From contig JAAYAY010000201.1 in NCBI GenBank assembly GCA_012719125.1, forward strand, positions 1 to 62,527: a stretch of 62,527 bases of DNA, given 5' to 3'. The notes beneath the pieces are model-generated. The model had not been told where the DNA came from, did no database searches, and worked only from the letters and a program-made list of their open reading frames with translations. The DNA comes from Planctomycetaceae bacterium. Lineage in GTDB: Bacteria > Planctomycetota > Planctomycetia > Pirellulales > Thermoguttaceae. Shown in pieces: positions 1-9,700 of the stretch (its first letter is position 1; each line of letters starts with the position of its first letter). The position numbers and the translations under genes were made by a program.

Positions 1-122
1 CGCTGGTGATACTTCCACATTAAAGGAACAGAAGAGAAGAGGCACCGGTACTCTGAGCTGACAGGAGACGTTGCCTCACCCATAACCCAAGCACTTGGAG
101 TGTCTGTCAAACTGGAGCCACC

Positions 123-3100
123 TCACATTTCGTGCCAATGCACCAGGGCGGTGTCTGTTTCGCTCCCGTCAGTGCGTTCATCAAGAGACTCGACAGGAAT
201 GTGCAGATCGCTTATGCAAAGCCTTGCCCGGTTGCTGTCACAGTCGATGAGAGACGGCAGGCTGTTGACAAGTTCGAAAACCGTGATGTCCTTTCGGAAC
301 CCATAGGCACAAAGGCACTGGCATGCTCGTTGCCATCGGACCTGTGCCTCCGAATGCCTGCCTGCCACGATGTAGGCTGCCGTGAGTTTCATTTCGAGTC
401 TGGCTTGGATCTCGTAGAGTCCAGTCTCGACCATGCGCGTTTGCTCTTCAATCAGCTTCATGATTGCAGAAGAGACATTCTCTGGATTAAGAAACATCTC
501 TCCCAAAGCCACGAGCGCATCCATGGTTAGTGGCCCTCCCGGAGATCCCCGCAGATAGGTGGTCGTCGACGATGCTATCTCAGAGAGGTAGTTTAGGCCA
601 TCGGACAAAGCACCTGGACTCTGAAGCATGGAAATAGCTGTCTTCCATACCACGGCAATCTCGTCCCGGATCGAGTAGAGATCACACGCCCGTGGCGATC
701 CGCGAAAAGGGCTCTTCTCATTAGCAATGTTCGCCAGTGCCTCACATACCGCCTTCTCGCGCAAGACCAGATTCTCGTTCTCATTGGCGAACGCCAGTGA
801 CACGGAAATCGCGAATCGCAGCCACGCCGTATACCAGCCCTCGATCTCGATGCTATCGCGAATCGCCACTAGCGATTCCGAATCAAGATAAGCAGATAAT
901 CCAATTGCGGCAATCCACTCATGTGTCTTCTGTTCATCCGGATACGAGAGCCCCCGAAGCTGATTGGTCACTTCACGGATATCCGGGCAGTGTGCTGCTA
1001 GATTCGTGGGATCCGCTCCGAGTTGGACACACTCAAATGCTTCGACAACATCAACCGCGAACTGCCCAGCTTTGTTCGCATATGCAGCTGGGTCCTCTGG
1101 CCCATCTGAATCACGCATGATCTCGGCCATTGCCAGATGAACGTAAAGCAAAGCACGACTGGGTAGATTGGGAGACTGTGCTAACGTTTGTAGCGTGTCG
1201 GCCCCATGGAGACTTGCCAACCGTGCTAGAACACCTCGCATATACCAGGCTGGAGCATTTGATGCGTGCTGCATCCAACTACTAACACGGTCCGTGATGT
1301 GCTCAACGGTGGATAGGCGCGCTCTGCCGTGAAAGTCTGCCAAGGCGGCGGCTTGTCGCTCATGCAGGCCCGTAGGTCCGTCTAACTCGAGATACTCTCG
1401 CCAGGGCGGCGTCACGCCAGCATCATCACAAATGGAACACGCAATCAAACCCTCGTCACGAGAGCGGGTGGGCTTACCCTCGAAAAGCAGCTGGTTGACA
1501 AGTGCAGCGGGGCCATCTACAGCGAGAAGCGTTTTTGCGTAGATTTCGAAGTCGAGTTTCTCCTGGAAGCACGTTTCAATCGACTTGCGAACCTCTGTCA
1601 AGCGACAGAGCGCCGGCCAATCGAAGACCGCCGCTGCGGCTTTTGCTGCCAAGCCAATGTTGTTGAGAATCGCATCTGCTGGATACCCTCTTTCGAGACT
1701 TCGACTGACGAAGTCTGCATCAACAAGACGCAAGATATCCTGATGGCGAGATCGGCGAAACATGTAGACCAGCAAGTATCGATATGCCCGAGCGTCAGCA
1801 GGGAACCCACGAGAAAGGAGCCAATCCGAGATCTTCGTCAGTACAGCATCTCGATGAACTGGATGAGCGGCTAATGCCTCCAAAATGAACCGACGGAAAC
1901 TCTCATGATACACCCTGAGGCCGCCTTGGCCTGTGACATCTCGAACTACTGGAGCCAGCCTCGTCAGAAGTTCGGAAAGCTGCGTGGAAACTTCGGGGCA
2001 AATCTCCGTGAGTTCATCTTCGGACACAGCGAAATCAACATATGCCAAGATGCTTGCGACTACATCCGGCATTTCCGACCCTACAAGATACTGATAGTAC
2101 CCTCTCAGGTGCTCATCATACGGAGGGGCTTCCTCTATTACCTGCATTGGCCCCTTGGCACCGCCCGATTGAAGTGCAGACCGAGTCTCCTGACACAAGT
2201 ACGTGGTATAAAGAGGATTACCGCCGCATCGGGTATGGAGCGCTTGAAGATATGAGTCAATCTCGTTGTCGTCAAACACTTCTGCAACTACTTCCAGGGT
2301 TCCAAGTTGACGTGCCAGCTGGCACGTCTCTTCCTCATTCCAACCTTGAAGTTGAAGTGGCGCTGCGTTGCCTGTGAGAGGAGTTAAGTGCTCTCCTGGT
2401 TGCGATCCCACCAGCAAGCACACGCCGTCCGGCAACTCTAAACTTGCCAATTCTTCGACGATCTGGGCCTCGGCCGGCGCCACGTCGCTGGCTTCTACCA
2501 AAACGCGTTCAACATGATCCAGGCCGTCAACAATGAGTAGGACGTTGCGATGTGGCTGCTTGGAACGGGCCGTTCTAAGAAGACGCTCCAATTCGCTTGG
2601 TCCCGCAGAGAAACGCGGAAACTGATGTGCGTGAAGAGTTGGGTCTGCTTCGACGAGTTCCGCAACAAGATTTCCAAATAGTACGTCACTAGTGATCCTC
2701 CGCTCCCGGAGTGCGTCACCAGGCTCCAAATAGCAGTAGTGACGGACAACCAGCATTCCACTCTTCGCACATTCCTCGGCGAACGGCGTAAGGACCCAAG
2801 ACTTCCCGCTGCCTGGTGGGCCAACCAGGACAACGGTCTTTTCTGCGAAGACACGTTGGCGTAGCTCTCGCAAAGTATCTCCGCGGGAAACAAGGTGACC
2901 AGGGATTACCGGGAACTTCTGCGTAACACGCCCGAAATCAGTTCGCAACCCCAGATCTCGCAGGACTGTATTCGGATCAAGTGACTCCTGCTTGGCTCTC
3001 GCGAGGCTGGCGCGATATGTCAAGCGCACGGCAGCCTCCTCCGGTCGAATCTCGCGGTTCGGATAGCGGCCTGCGCCGATTCGATCGTCAAGGAAATCAC

Positions 3101-3767
3101 GGAGTAGGACTTGAAGCGGCCCTGGGCTTGAAAAATCGAGCGTGATTTGGGGGCATTCCAACTCGATAATCAGCCGATCGCAAAACGTCACAAGATCTTG
3201 CCGTTGGAAGGGTGTTGGATTGCGCAATTTCCATCGCAGCTTTCCATCCTCCGGCCAGATTTCCTGAATGTTCAGCCGATAGAGCTTCGTCGGATACGTC
3301 TCAAACGTCGGTTCAGCATCACGGGGAGAGAGGAGTGTTGCGACGTCCTCGTCCGACGGAACAGCCCACGTAGTGCAGATCCGATATTCGTCCGCGGGAT
3401 CGCTACCTGCTTTCAGAAAACATTGTACGATGTCATCGATTCTCAAATCACTTGTCTTTGTCTTAATCGCCTCCACTTCAAATTGCTTGTCAATGTTTGC
3501 ACTTGACTTGAATTGCCTGCGAACCACTCTGCCTTCTCGTCTGACTGTAAGATCGTCAAAGAGGTCACCGCCATACTCCTTGTGATCGACGGTTACCGAC
3601 TCTGTCCCATCAACGATGGCCTTCGCAAGCAGATATGCAGTCGCAACATCCTGATACACGTACCCGCGATGTGCCGCGCTCAAGCCGTGCATCTGTTCCT
3701 GATCGTCCTCGCTAGTTGAGGCGCCAACTTCGAGGTCGTTTCGAACATCTCCATTTTCCAGGTTCAT
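123..3767 (-). CDS. Avs-like STAND NTPase with N-terminal Cap4-type nuclease domain
   Basis: A protein of 1214 residues. Near the N-terminus GYVYQ (35-39), then E64, D68/D71/D72 and Q85-F-K87 fit the E...D...QxK arrangement of Cap4/DUF4297 PD-(D/E)xK endonucleases. A Walker A motif GPPGSGKS lies at about 316-323 and a Walker B-like strand, LLIVDGLDHVE, at about 410-420, as in STAND/NACHT ATPases. The remainder, about 600-1214, is helical and TPR-like, the usual ligand-sensing region of this class. Known relatives (Avs, Cap4-STAND) recognise phage proteins, oligomerise and cut DNA; that role here is inferred from architecture only. The gene has visibly lower GC than the genes to its right, suggesting transfer. 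It stands alone, with no visible partner, so it may be a single-gene system. Start ATG 3767, with no strong Shine-Dalgarno sequence. Confidence 0.75.
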   Translation of the reverse strand: MNLENGDVRNDLEVGASTSEDDQEQMHGLSAAHRGYVYQDVATAYLLAKAIVDGTESVTVDHKEYGGDLFDDLTVRREGRVVRRQFKSSANIDKQFEVEAIKTKTSDLRIDDIVQCFLKAGSDPADEYRICTTWAVPSDEDVATLLSPRDAEPTFETYPTKLYRLNIQEIWPEDGKLRWKLRNPTPFQRQDLVTFCDRLIIELECPQITLDFSSPGPLQVLLRDFLDDRIGAGRYPNREIRPEEAAVRLTYRASLARAKQESLDPNTVLRDLGLRTDFGRVTQKFPVIPGHLVSRGDTLRELRQRVFAEKTVVLVGPPGSGKSWVLTPFAEECAKSGMLVVRHYCYLEPGDALRERRITSDVLFGNLVAELVEADPTLHAHQFPRFSAGPSELERLLRTARSKQPHRNVLLIVDGLDHVERVLVEASDVAPAEAQIVEELASLELPDGVCLLVGSQPGEHLTPLTGNAAPLQLQGWNEEETCQLARQLGTLEVVAEVFDDNEIDSYLQALHTRCGGNPLYTTYLCQETRSALQSGGAKGPMQVIEEAPPYDEHLRGYYQYLVGSEMPDVVASILAYVDFAVSEDELTEICPEVSTQLSELLTRLAPVVRDVTGQGGLRVYHESFRRFILEALAAHPVHRDAVLTKISDWLLSRGFPADARAYRYLLVYMFRRSRHQDILRLVDADFVSRSLERGYPADAILNNIGLAAKAAAAVFDWPALCRLTEVRKSIETCFQEKLDFEIYAKTLLAVDGPAALVNQLLFEGKPTRSRDEGLIACSICDDAGVTPPWREYLELDGPTGLHERQAAALADFHGRARLSTVEHITDRVSSWMQHASNAPAWYMRGVLARLASLHGADTLQTLAQSPNLPSRALLYVHLAMAEIMRDSDGPEDPAAYANKAGQFAVDVVEAFECVQLGADPTNLAAHCPDIREVTNQLRGLSYPDEQKTHEWIAAIGLSAYLDSESLVAIRDSIEIEGWYTAWLRFAISVSLAFANENENLVLREKAVCEALANIANEKSPFRGSPRACDLYSIRDEIAVVWKTAISMLQSPGALSDGLNYLSEIASSTTTYLRGSPGGPLTMDALVALGEMFLNPENVSSAIMKLIEEQTRMVETGLYEIQARLEMKLTAAYIVAGRHSEAQVRWQRACQCLCAYGFRKDITVFELVNSLPSLIDCDSNRARLCISDLHIPVESLDERTDGSETDTALVHWHEM

Positions 3768-3886
3768 GATTTGCCACCGTGCGTCACCCAGTTGTCACAA
3801 CGAGGTGCTCCTTGTCTCACCTGTGAGCTGGAATCGCATGTTGTCTATTTGGGGAAGCTGTCATACCAAGGGTAATCAGCTGCCGT

Positions 3887-3892
3887 ATTATA
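3887..3892 (-). promoter_or_regulatory. Candidate -10 hexamer upstream of the STAND gene
   Basis: The minus strand reads TATAAT about 120 nt upstream of the ATG at 3767. The -35 region is poor (TAGGCG at 17 nt spacing), so this is only a weak promoter call. Confidence 0.3.
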
Positions 3893-3950
3893 GGCAATGG
3901 TCCAACCATCGCCTAGCTCGTGATCGGCCACTGGAGAATTGCCCTGAATG

Positions 3951-3981
3951 AAGCCGCTGGGCTCGCTATACCCAGCGGCTT
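3951..3981. terminator. Perfect 11-bp hairpin between two minus-strand genes
   Basis: AAGCCGCTGGG, a nine-base loop, then CCCAGCGGCTT: a perfect stem lying downstream of the coiled-coil ORF (stop at 4028) and upstream of the STAND gene. There is only a very short T-run on either strand, so termination is likely but not proven. Confidence 0.5.
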
Positions 3982-4027
3982 TCAACACGAACCGGATTTT
4001 CAAAGATCAACCGCTCGCAGAGCTGCC

Positions 4028-4516
4028 TTACGGCACAAGCAACCGCTCGCGAATCTCCGCGTCCTGCCGTTCAAGGTCCACAACCTGCCGACGCAGGCCG
4101 CGCAATTCCCGTTCAAGCTCGCGGGCCTGAGCGTCGCAGTTCTCGGCTCCCTTCACGTGGGCCTCGGCATTGGGTTCGCGAACGCAAAGCTCGGCATCCG
4201 CCCGCTCGGCCTTGGCCTGGTTGCGAAGGTTGCAGCCCTGCGTTTCCGCCGAGCCCAGCCGACGCTTCGCTTGATCCAACGGCCGCGCAATCTCTTCCAG
4301 ACGGGAAACGAGGTCTGCGTTGGGGCAGGTGCTGTAGAGTTCTTGCCGGGCGAGATCGGCTTCGCTCGTGAGCGTCTTGATCTGCTTCAGCCGAATGTCG
4401 AGCGGATCCACCGTGGCATCGTGCCGGGCGCTGGCGTCGTTGAAGATGCGATCGGCCTCGGCGATCGCGCCTTCGATCCGCTTGCGTTCCTCTTCAAATT
4501 CCTGGACGCCGTCCAC
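4028..4516 (-). CDS. Hypothetical coiled-coil protein, possibly a truncated remnant
   Basis: 162 residues from a GTG at 4516. Almost the whole protein is charged and helical, with heptad-like spacing (for example AQARELERELRGLRRQVVDL), no membrane segment and no domain I recognise. It ends just before a strong hairpin. The start is uncertain: a dispersed repeat (4551-4575) sits immediately upstream, so the original gene may have been longer and cut by the repeat insertion. Its higher GC matches the rest of the genome more than the neighbouring STAND gene does. It could be a cut-down cytoskeletal or chromosome-partition-like coiled coil; no function is assigned. Confidence 0.4.
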   Translation of the reverse strand: MDGVQEFEEERKRIEGAIAEADRIFNDASARHDATVDPLDIRLKQIKTLTSEADLARQELYSTCPNADLVSRLEEIARPLDQAKRRLGSAETQGCNLRNQAKAERADAELCVREPNAEAHVKGAENCDAQARELERELRGLRRQVVDLERQDAEIRERLLVP

Positions 4517-4550
4517 GGAGCCCAGTGGTTCCTGGCGGAAATGATCTACA

Positions 4551-4575
4551 ACACCAACCCGAAGCGCAAGCGAGG
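4551..4575. repeat. Dispersed repeat, core AACCCGAAGCGCAAG (copy 1)
   Basis: The core ACCAACCCGAAGCGCAAGCG matches 21547-21568 (ACCAACCCGAAGCGCAAGTG), and a diverged inverted pair lies at 21628-21682. Translated, it gives the NPKRKRG / PTRSASE strings that recur in planctomycete intergenic regions. Confidence 0.7.
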
Positions 4576-5092
4576 ACGGAACGGCCTCAACCTCTATCCT
4601 CGCTCTCGCTGTTTTGAAGTTGTGCCATTTCAGATCTTGCTTGGCCGAAGGCCTCTCGCCACCGTAGCCTGGGGCGTCGCCCCATGAAACTAGCTACCAC
4701 GAATATAGGACTACGTACACACCTAAATAAAACATGCCAGACAAAGAAACACACTATCCCCCTCACAATAAGGGTCTATTTGCGCCGTCCGATATTCGCC
4801 GAAATCCGCCGCAACTCTCGCCCAGCCAACATCTTGTGTCAAAAACGTTAGGGCTTCCTACTGTGCGCAAATCAACACACCGATCGGGGGCCATCCGCCA
4901 ACTCCGCGCCCAACCCGCTCTCGTTCCATACGCAGACTCTTGCACTCAATAAGTTAACCCCTATCAAGCCCTGCAGATCCAATAAGCGGAGAGCTGACAA
5001 CGAAAGCCCGGGTTCTTCGGAGAACCGCTCTCTCCCATCCATACCACGCCAAGCCGTCCGGCAAACCTACCGGCCTGCCCCTGCTCCCACTC
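4576..5092. other. Gene-poor stretch right of the low-GC patch
   Basis: About 500 nt with no convincing gene. It is AT-rich around 4690-4980 and then returns to high GC at the 3' end of the amidotransferase gene. Short ORFs exist on both strands, but none has a Shine-Dalgarno sequence or a recognisable product. I see no tRNA and no obvious attachment-site repeat here. Confidence 0.5.
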
Positions 5093-6118
5093 CTATTCCT
5101 TCAGTCGATGCAGAAAGCGGATCCCGTCGATCCCTTCCGCGGCGCCCGGCACTCGCTTGACCTCGCGGCAAATCTGCCCGGAACGCATCAGGGCGTGAAG
5201 CACATCGTAGACCGCGTCGTAGCGTACGTTGGGTGCCGGCGCGGAACACAGCGGTTCCACGGCCTTGAGCAATGCCCCCACGTGCAGCGCCTCGCCCCCG
5301 GACAAGGCATCGAGGATCGCCTGGCGAGCCTGCCCCCGGTCCATGTCGTCGACAATGGCTTCCGACGCCGGACCCATAGGCGACATGCAAAGCCTGTCCT
5401 TCGACATCGTGAAGGAGGAACAAGGAGGAATCCACCTCCACCACCGCACGGTCGGCGGGAAGCCTTCGGGTGAACTGGCCACGTAGGCGCCGTCATCGTC
5501 CATGCCCACACAGGCCGGCATATTCCAACGGGCGCCATAGACCGCATCGGCGTGCTGGGGCGAGACGAAGAGCCCCACTACTTCCGACGGTATCTCGACC
5601 ATGGCCGTGGCAATGGCCTTCTCCGGCCGGCCGGTTCGCTTCAAGGCGTCTTCGACCAGGTGGGCCATCACGTCGCTGATATGAACCGAGCGACCGTCGT
5701 CGAGCACGGGATACTGGCCGATGGGACGAGGACTCACCGCGTGAAACACATGCCCTTCGCGGGCCAGCCGGTTCGGAATCTCCGTGCGGCCAGGGTGGTC
5801 GATCCAGACGCCCGCGCTGCCGTTGGCGACGTACGCCACCGATTCGAAGCAGGCGACAAAAGGGTGCGCCCATTCTTCATCGCCGCCGGACTTGGAGCGG
5901 GAATGGGCAATGCCCACGCAACCCGGCAAGGTCTCCGCATCCGCCGTTTTGCGCAGGTCGGCCACGGTGCCCACCACCTTGCTCCAGTGCAGGCTGCCCG
6001 CCTCCACGGCGGCCACCCCCGCATAGAATCCGCCCGCCAGGCCCTCCTGACGCTCGATCATCTCGATGACCACAGGTGCGGCAAGACGCGAACCCGCATA
6101 TCCGGCAATCACGCACAT
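5093..6118 (-). CDS. Class II glutamine amidotransferase domain protein
   Basis: 341 residues. The frame is open further upstream, but the start at 6118 is chosen because it gives MCVIAGYAG, which places Cys2 as the N-terminal nucleophile (compare MCGIxGY of GlmS and PurF), and because AGGAG lies about 8 nt upstream. After cleavage of Met1, Cys2 would hydrolyse glutamine to supply ammonia. The amidotransferase part covers roughly residues 1-240; the remainder looks like a small winged-helix-like tail with no synthase domain attached, so the ammonia acceptor is unknown. The usual Gly3 is Val. Directly upstream on the same strand is the truncated radical SAM remnant, which may once have been its operon partner. 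Confidence 0.75.
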   Translation of the reverse strand: MCVIAGYAGSRLAAPVVIEMIERQEGLAGGFYAGVAAVEAGSLHWSKVVGTVADLRKTADAETLPGCVGIAHSRSKSGGDEEWAHPFVACFESVAYVANGSAGVWIDHPGRTEIPNRLAREGHVFHAVSPRPIGQYPVLDDGRSVHISDVMAHLVEDALKRTGRPEKAIATAMVEIPSEVVGLFVSPQHADAVYGARWNMPACVGMDDDGAYVASSPEGFPPTVRWWRWIPPCSSFTMSKDRLCMSPMGPASEAIVDDMDRGQARQAILDALSGGEALHVGALLKAVEPLCSAPAPNVRYDAVYDVLHALMRSGQICREVKRVPGAAEGIDGIRFLHRLKE

Positions 6119-6174
6119 TTTGACGTCTCCTGTTTCTTGAACATCGTACCCGTCAGGGCCCGCTCGGGTAAAGC

Positions 6175-6447
6175 CTAGCAGCCGAGATTGCAGTGGGTGA
6201 AGAAGATCGTTCCCGACCCGTTCCACCCCCGCAGACAGTTCTCCTCGCCCAGGTGCGGAAAGCAACTGCTCACCAGGGCCCGGCGTCCCGTGCGGCAGAA
6301 CGACGCCGGATTGGGTGCCAGCCGATCGGAGCCGCACTGTCGGGCGCAGCCGACGCACGCGGCCAGCGACTCGACGGCCACCCGGGCGCGGCGAGCCAGT
6401 TCGCCCTGCTCGTGCAGTTCCAGGTAGGCGGGGTAGGTGTCGGGCAT
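6175..6447 (-). pseudogene. N-terminal fragment of a PflA-like radical SAM gene
   Basis: 90 residues that match the beginning of the PflA-like radical SAM family: an early cysteine pair (CVGCARQCG), the SSCFPHLGEENCLRG stretch, then SGTIFFTHCNLGC. The family continues from there through the last cysteine of CX3CX2C (…CNLxCxxC), which would bind the 4Fe-4S cluster. Here a TAG stop follows the second cysteine at once and no continuation is found downstream in any frame. The last cluster ligand and the whole TIM barrel are therefore missing and the gene cannot be functional. It lies 57 nt upstream of the amidotransferase start on the same strand. Confidence 0.7.
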
Positions 6448-6708
6448 GGTAGCGGCAGGCCTCTCGTATTGGTGCCCGGCGGGCGCCGATTGTGTATCAT
6501 GAGCCGAACGACACCCTTTTTCGTATTCATTCAGCCATCTGAAGTACCAGGACTGCCGGTCGGAAGGCGAGCAACGCGGGTTGAATTGGGAAAGCGGTTC
6601 CAGGCACCTGAGCGTGTTCGTAATCGACCGAGGCTCCGCCGCCTACCGACCTTTCCAGCTACTTCGCTTGGTTGAAATGTTACCCTTTTTCGTGAAGGAG
6701 ATTCGGCA

Positions 6709-9700
6709 ATGGGACGATCCGGGCGGCGGCTGTTGGCAACTCTGCTGTTGGTCCTGTTCGTGGGCGGCACGGTCGCGCACGCTGATAGTATACTCCTTCG
6801 GGTCCGCGACGTGCCCGAGCACGGGCTGGTCGTCGCCCCGGTCGACCTGACGGGCGCCGCCCGGTGGTGCCAGATCGCTGCGGTGACCCCCGAAGATGTC
6901 CGAGTGATCGATCCGAACGATCGCCAGGTGCCCTGCCAGTTTGTGCCCGATCCCGATTTCGATGGGTCGGAGCGGATCGCGGGAACCGTCGTGCTGCAAC
7001 TGCCGCCCGGCTCGGACGGGCAGCTTCGCTTGTCGTTCGACGGAAACGGCAAACCGACCGCACCGCCTTTCGACGGAACCGTCCGCACGAAGAACTACGA
7101 GGTCGTCCACCAGGCCGACCGGCTGGGCGGGTTTCCGTCGAAGATCACCTTCGCCGGATCGGGCAAGGTTTTCGATTCGCTCCGCTGGCACGATCGCACG
7201 CACCATGCCGAACTGGGCGGTTATCGGTTGATCGACGACGGCGAGGCGAAGGTCGAGCGAGTCGCCGAAGGACCGTTGTGCACAGTCGTTCGCGTGGCAG
7301 GACGCTATCTGCGAGGCAAGGACCAGCCCGCAAGCCAGCCGTCGGCCGTCTATCAATGGTTCTACTTCCACGACCTGCCGCTGGTCTATGTCACCACGGT
7401 TCAGAAACAGCGGGAACCGTTTGCCTGGAAAGAGTGGCACTTCCTGGAACTGATCTATCCCGACGAGTCCTTCACCAAGTGGACCGGTGCAAGCCCCGAG
7501 GCTCAGGGCGATGTGGCGGGCAGCGGCAAATCGACCAGCTTCTCCGAATGGGCAGCGCTGCTCGATGGCCGCAGCGCCATCGGCATGTTGCGGTCGGGAC
7601 GTTTGATGATCCACGACGGCCGCGGGGCTTATGGAACGTATCTTCACGCCTTCAGCAGTGTTGCGTGGAGCGAATTTGCGGGCACGGAGCGGGAACTGGC
7701 GGCCTGGCTGTGGGTCGGCGGCAGCGACGACCCGGGCGCGGCGATCCGCGAGGCGGCCAGGTCGCTGCCGACGGACGGGCATGTGGCGGTCACAACGGAA
7801 AGCGTTTGGCGCCGGTTGACGGAGGCCCGGCGGAACCTCGACCAGCTTAGGCCCGATGAGGCACGGAGGGCCTGGCAGTATCTGTCGTCGGCCGAGCAGT
7901 TGGAGGCACAAGGGCGATTTCGGGAGGCGGTTGAGGCGTGCGACGGGCGGTTGCCCGAGAACCGGGTCCGAATCGCTGCCGGCGATCAGGCGATCACCTT
8001 CGAGCAAACCGACGCGGGACTGCGGATGCTGGAGCTTGCCGATCTGGCTCGGCGGAGGCAGCTTCTGGCGTCGAAACCGCTGCCGCTGTTTCGCGTCTCG
8101 GTGCGCAATGAGGAGACCAAGGCGGAAACGGTGTTTGCGGCTGATTCCGGCTGGAAAGCAGCCAGCGCCCGGTCCGACGCCAAGGGCGTGCTGACACTCC
8201 AGTGGAAGGCCCCGGCGGACGAGCGGCTGGCGGGACTGACGATCACGGCGGTCGCGACCCCCGACGCCCAGGCGAATCGGATTGCCTGGGATCTGAACAT
8301 CGAAAACGTGCCCAAGCCCTGGGGCGTGTGGCGAGTCGTCTTCCCGCAAGTTGCCCTGGCCGAGCCGGGGCCTGCGGCCGAGGTGTTCTACCCGCGAGGG
8401 GCAGGGGAGGTGAAGTCGGGCGTCTGGAGCGAGGCGTTTCGGTTCTCGGGCACGTATCCAAGTGGCTGGATGTCGATGCCGTTCATGGCGGCCTACGATC
8501 GCAGGGTGGGGACAGGCCTGTATGCGGCCGTTCACGACCCGTGGGGCGGCACGAAGGACCTGCTTGCCGAGAGCCGGCCGGTGGATCGGGCGGTCGACCT
8601 GTCGTTTGATCATCCGGCACCGAATATGGGGCAGGCCGGCACGGGGTTCGAGTTGGAGGGGACGGCCGTGTGGCAGTTGCTGCGCGGCGACTGGTTCGAC
8701 GCCTCGGTCATCTATCGTGACTGGGCTCGAGAGAACGCGAAATGGCGCGCCGCGCCCGGCCGAGCCGACAGCACGCCGAAATGGATGCGGGAACTCTCCT
8801 GCTGGGCCTTGGCCAGCGGAACGGCCGAGCAGGTCGTGCCTGCGACCAGGGAATTCCAGCAGGCGATGGGCTTGCCGGTGGGTGTTCACTGGTACAACTG
8901 GCACGAGATCCCCTTCGATAACGACTATCCGCACTACTTTCCCACGAAGCCCGGCTTCGCCGAGGGAGTGGCCGAGTTGCAGGCAAACAACGTATTCGTC
9001 ATGCCCTACATCAACGGGCGGCTCTGGGACACGCGGGATCGCGGGCTGGACGTGTTTCAGTTCGACGACGTGGCTCGCGCTGCCGCCACGAAGAGCGAGG
9101 CGGGCGAACCCTACACGGAGATGTACGGCAGCAAGGAGACCGACGGCAGTCGCGTGAGCCTGGCGGCCATGTGCCCTTCCACCGAGCTCTGGCAGGACAA
9201 GGTCCGCGAGATCGTGCTGCGGCTGATGAACGAGTGCGGCGTGAAGGGTGTCTACATCGACCAGGTTGCGGCCGCCAAGCCCCAGTTGTGTTTTGACCCT
9301 TCTCACGGGCATCCGCTGGGGGGCGGACATTGGTGGACGGAGAGCTATTGGCGTCTGCTGGAGCGGATCTACGCCGGCATGCCCGAGGATTGCATGCTCA
9401 CCACGGAATGCAACGCGGAACCCTACACCCACGTTTTCGACGGTTACCTGACCTGGCACTGGCAATACGACGGCCAGGTGCCGGCCTTCCCGGCCGTTTA
9501 CGGCGGCACGATCCAGATGTTCGGTCGGGCCTACCGGGGCGGGCCGACGAAGGACCTTGCCCTGCGGATGAAGGCCGGCCAGCAACTCGTCTACGGCGAG
9601 CAGATCGGCTGGATCAACCCGAGCGTGACCAAGGAGCCCGACAACATGGCCTTCCTCCGCCAGATCGTTCATCTCCGGGCGAAGTTGATCGACTACTTCG

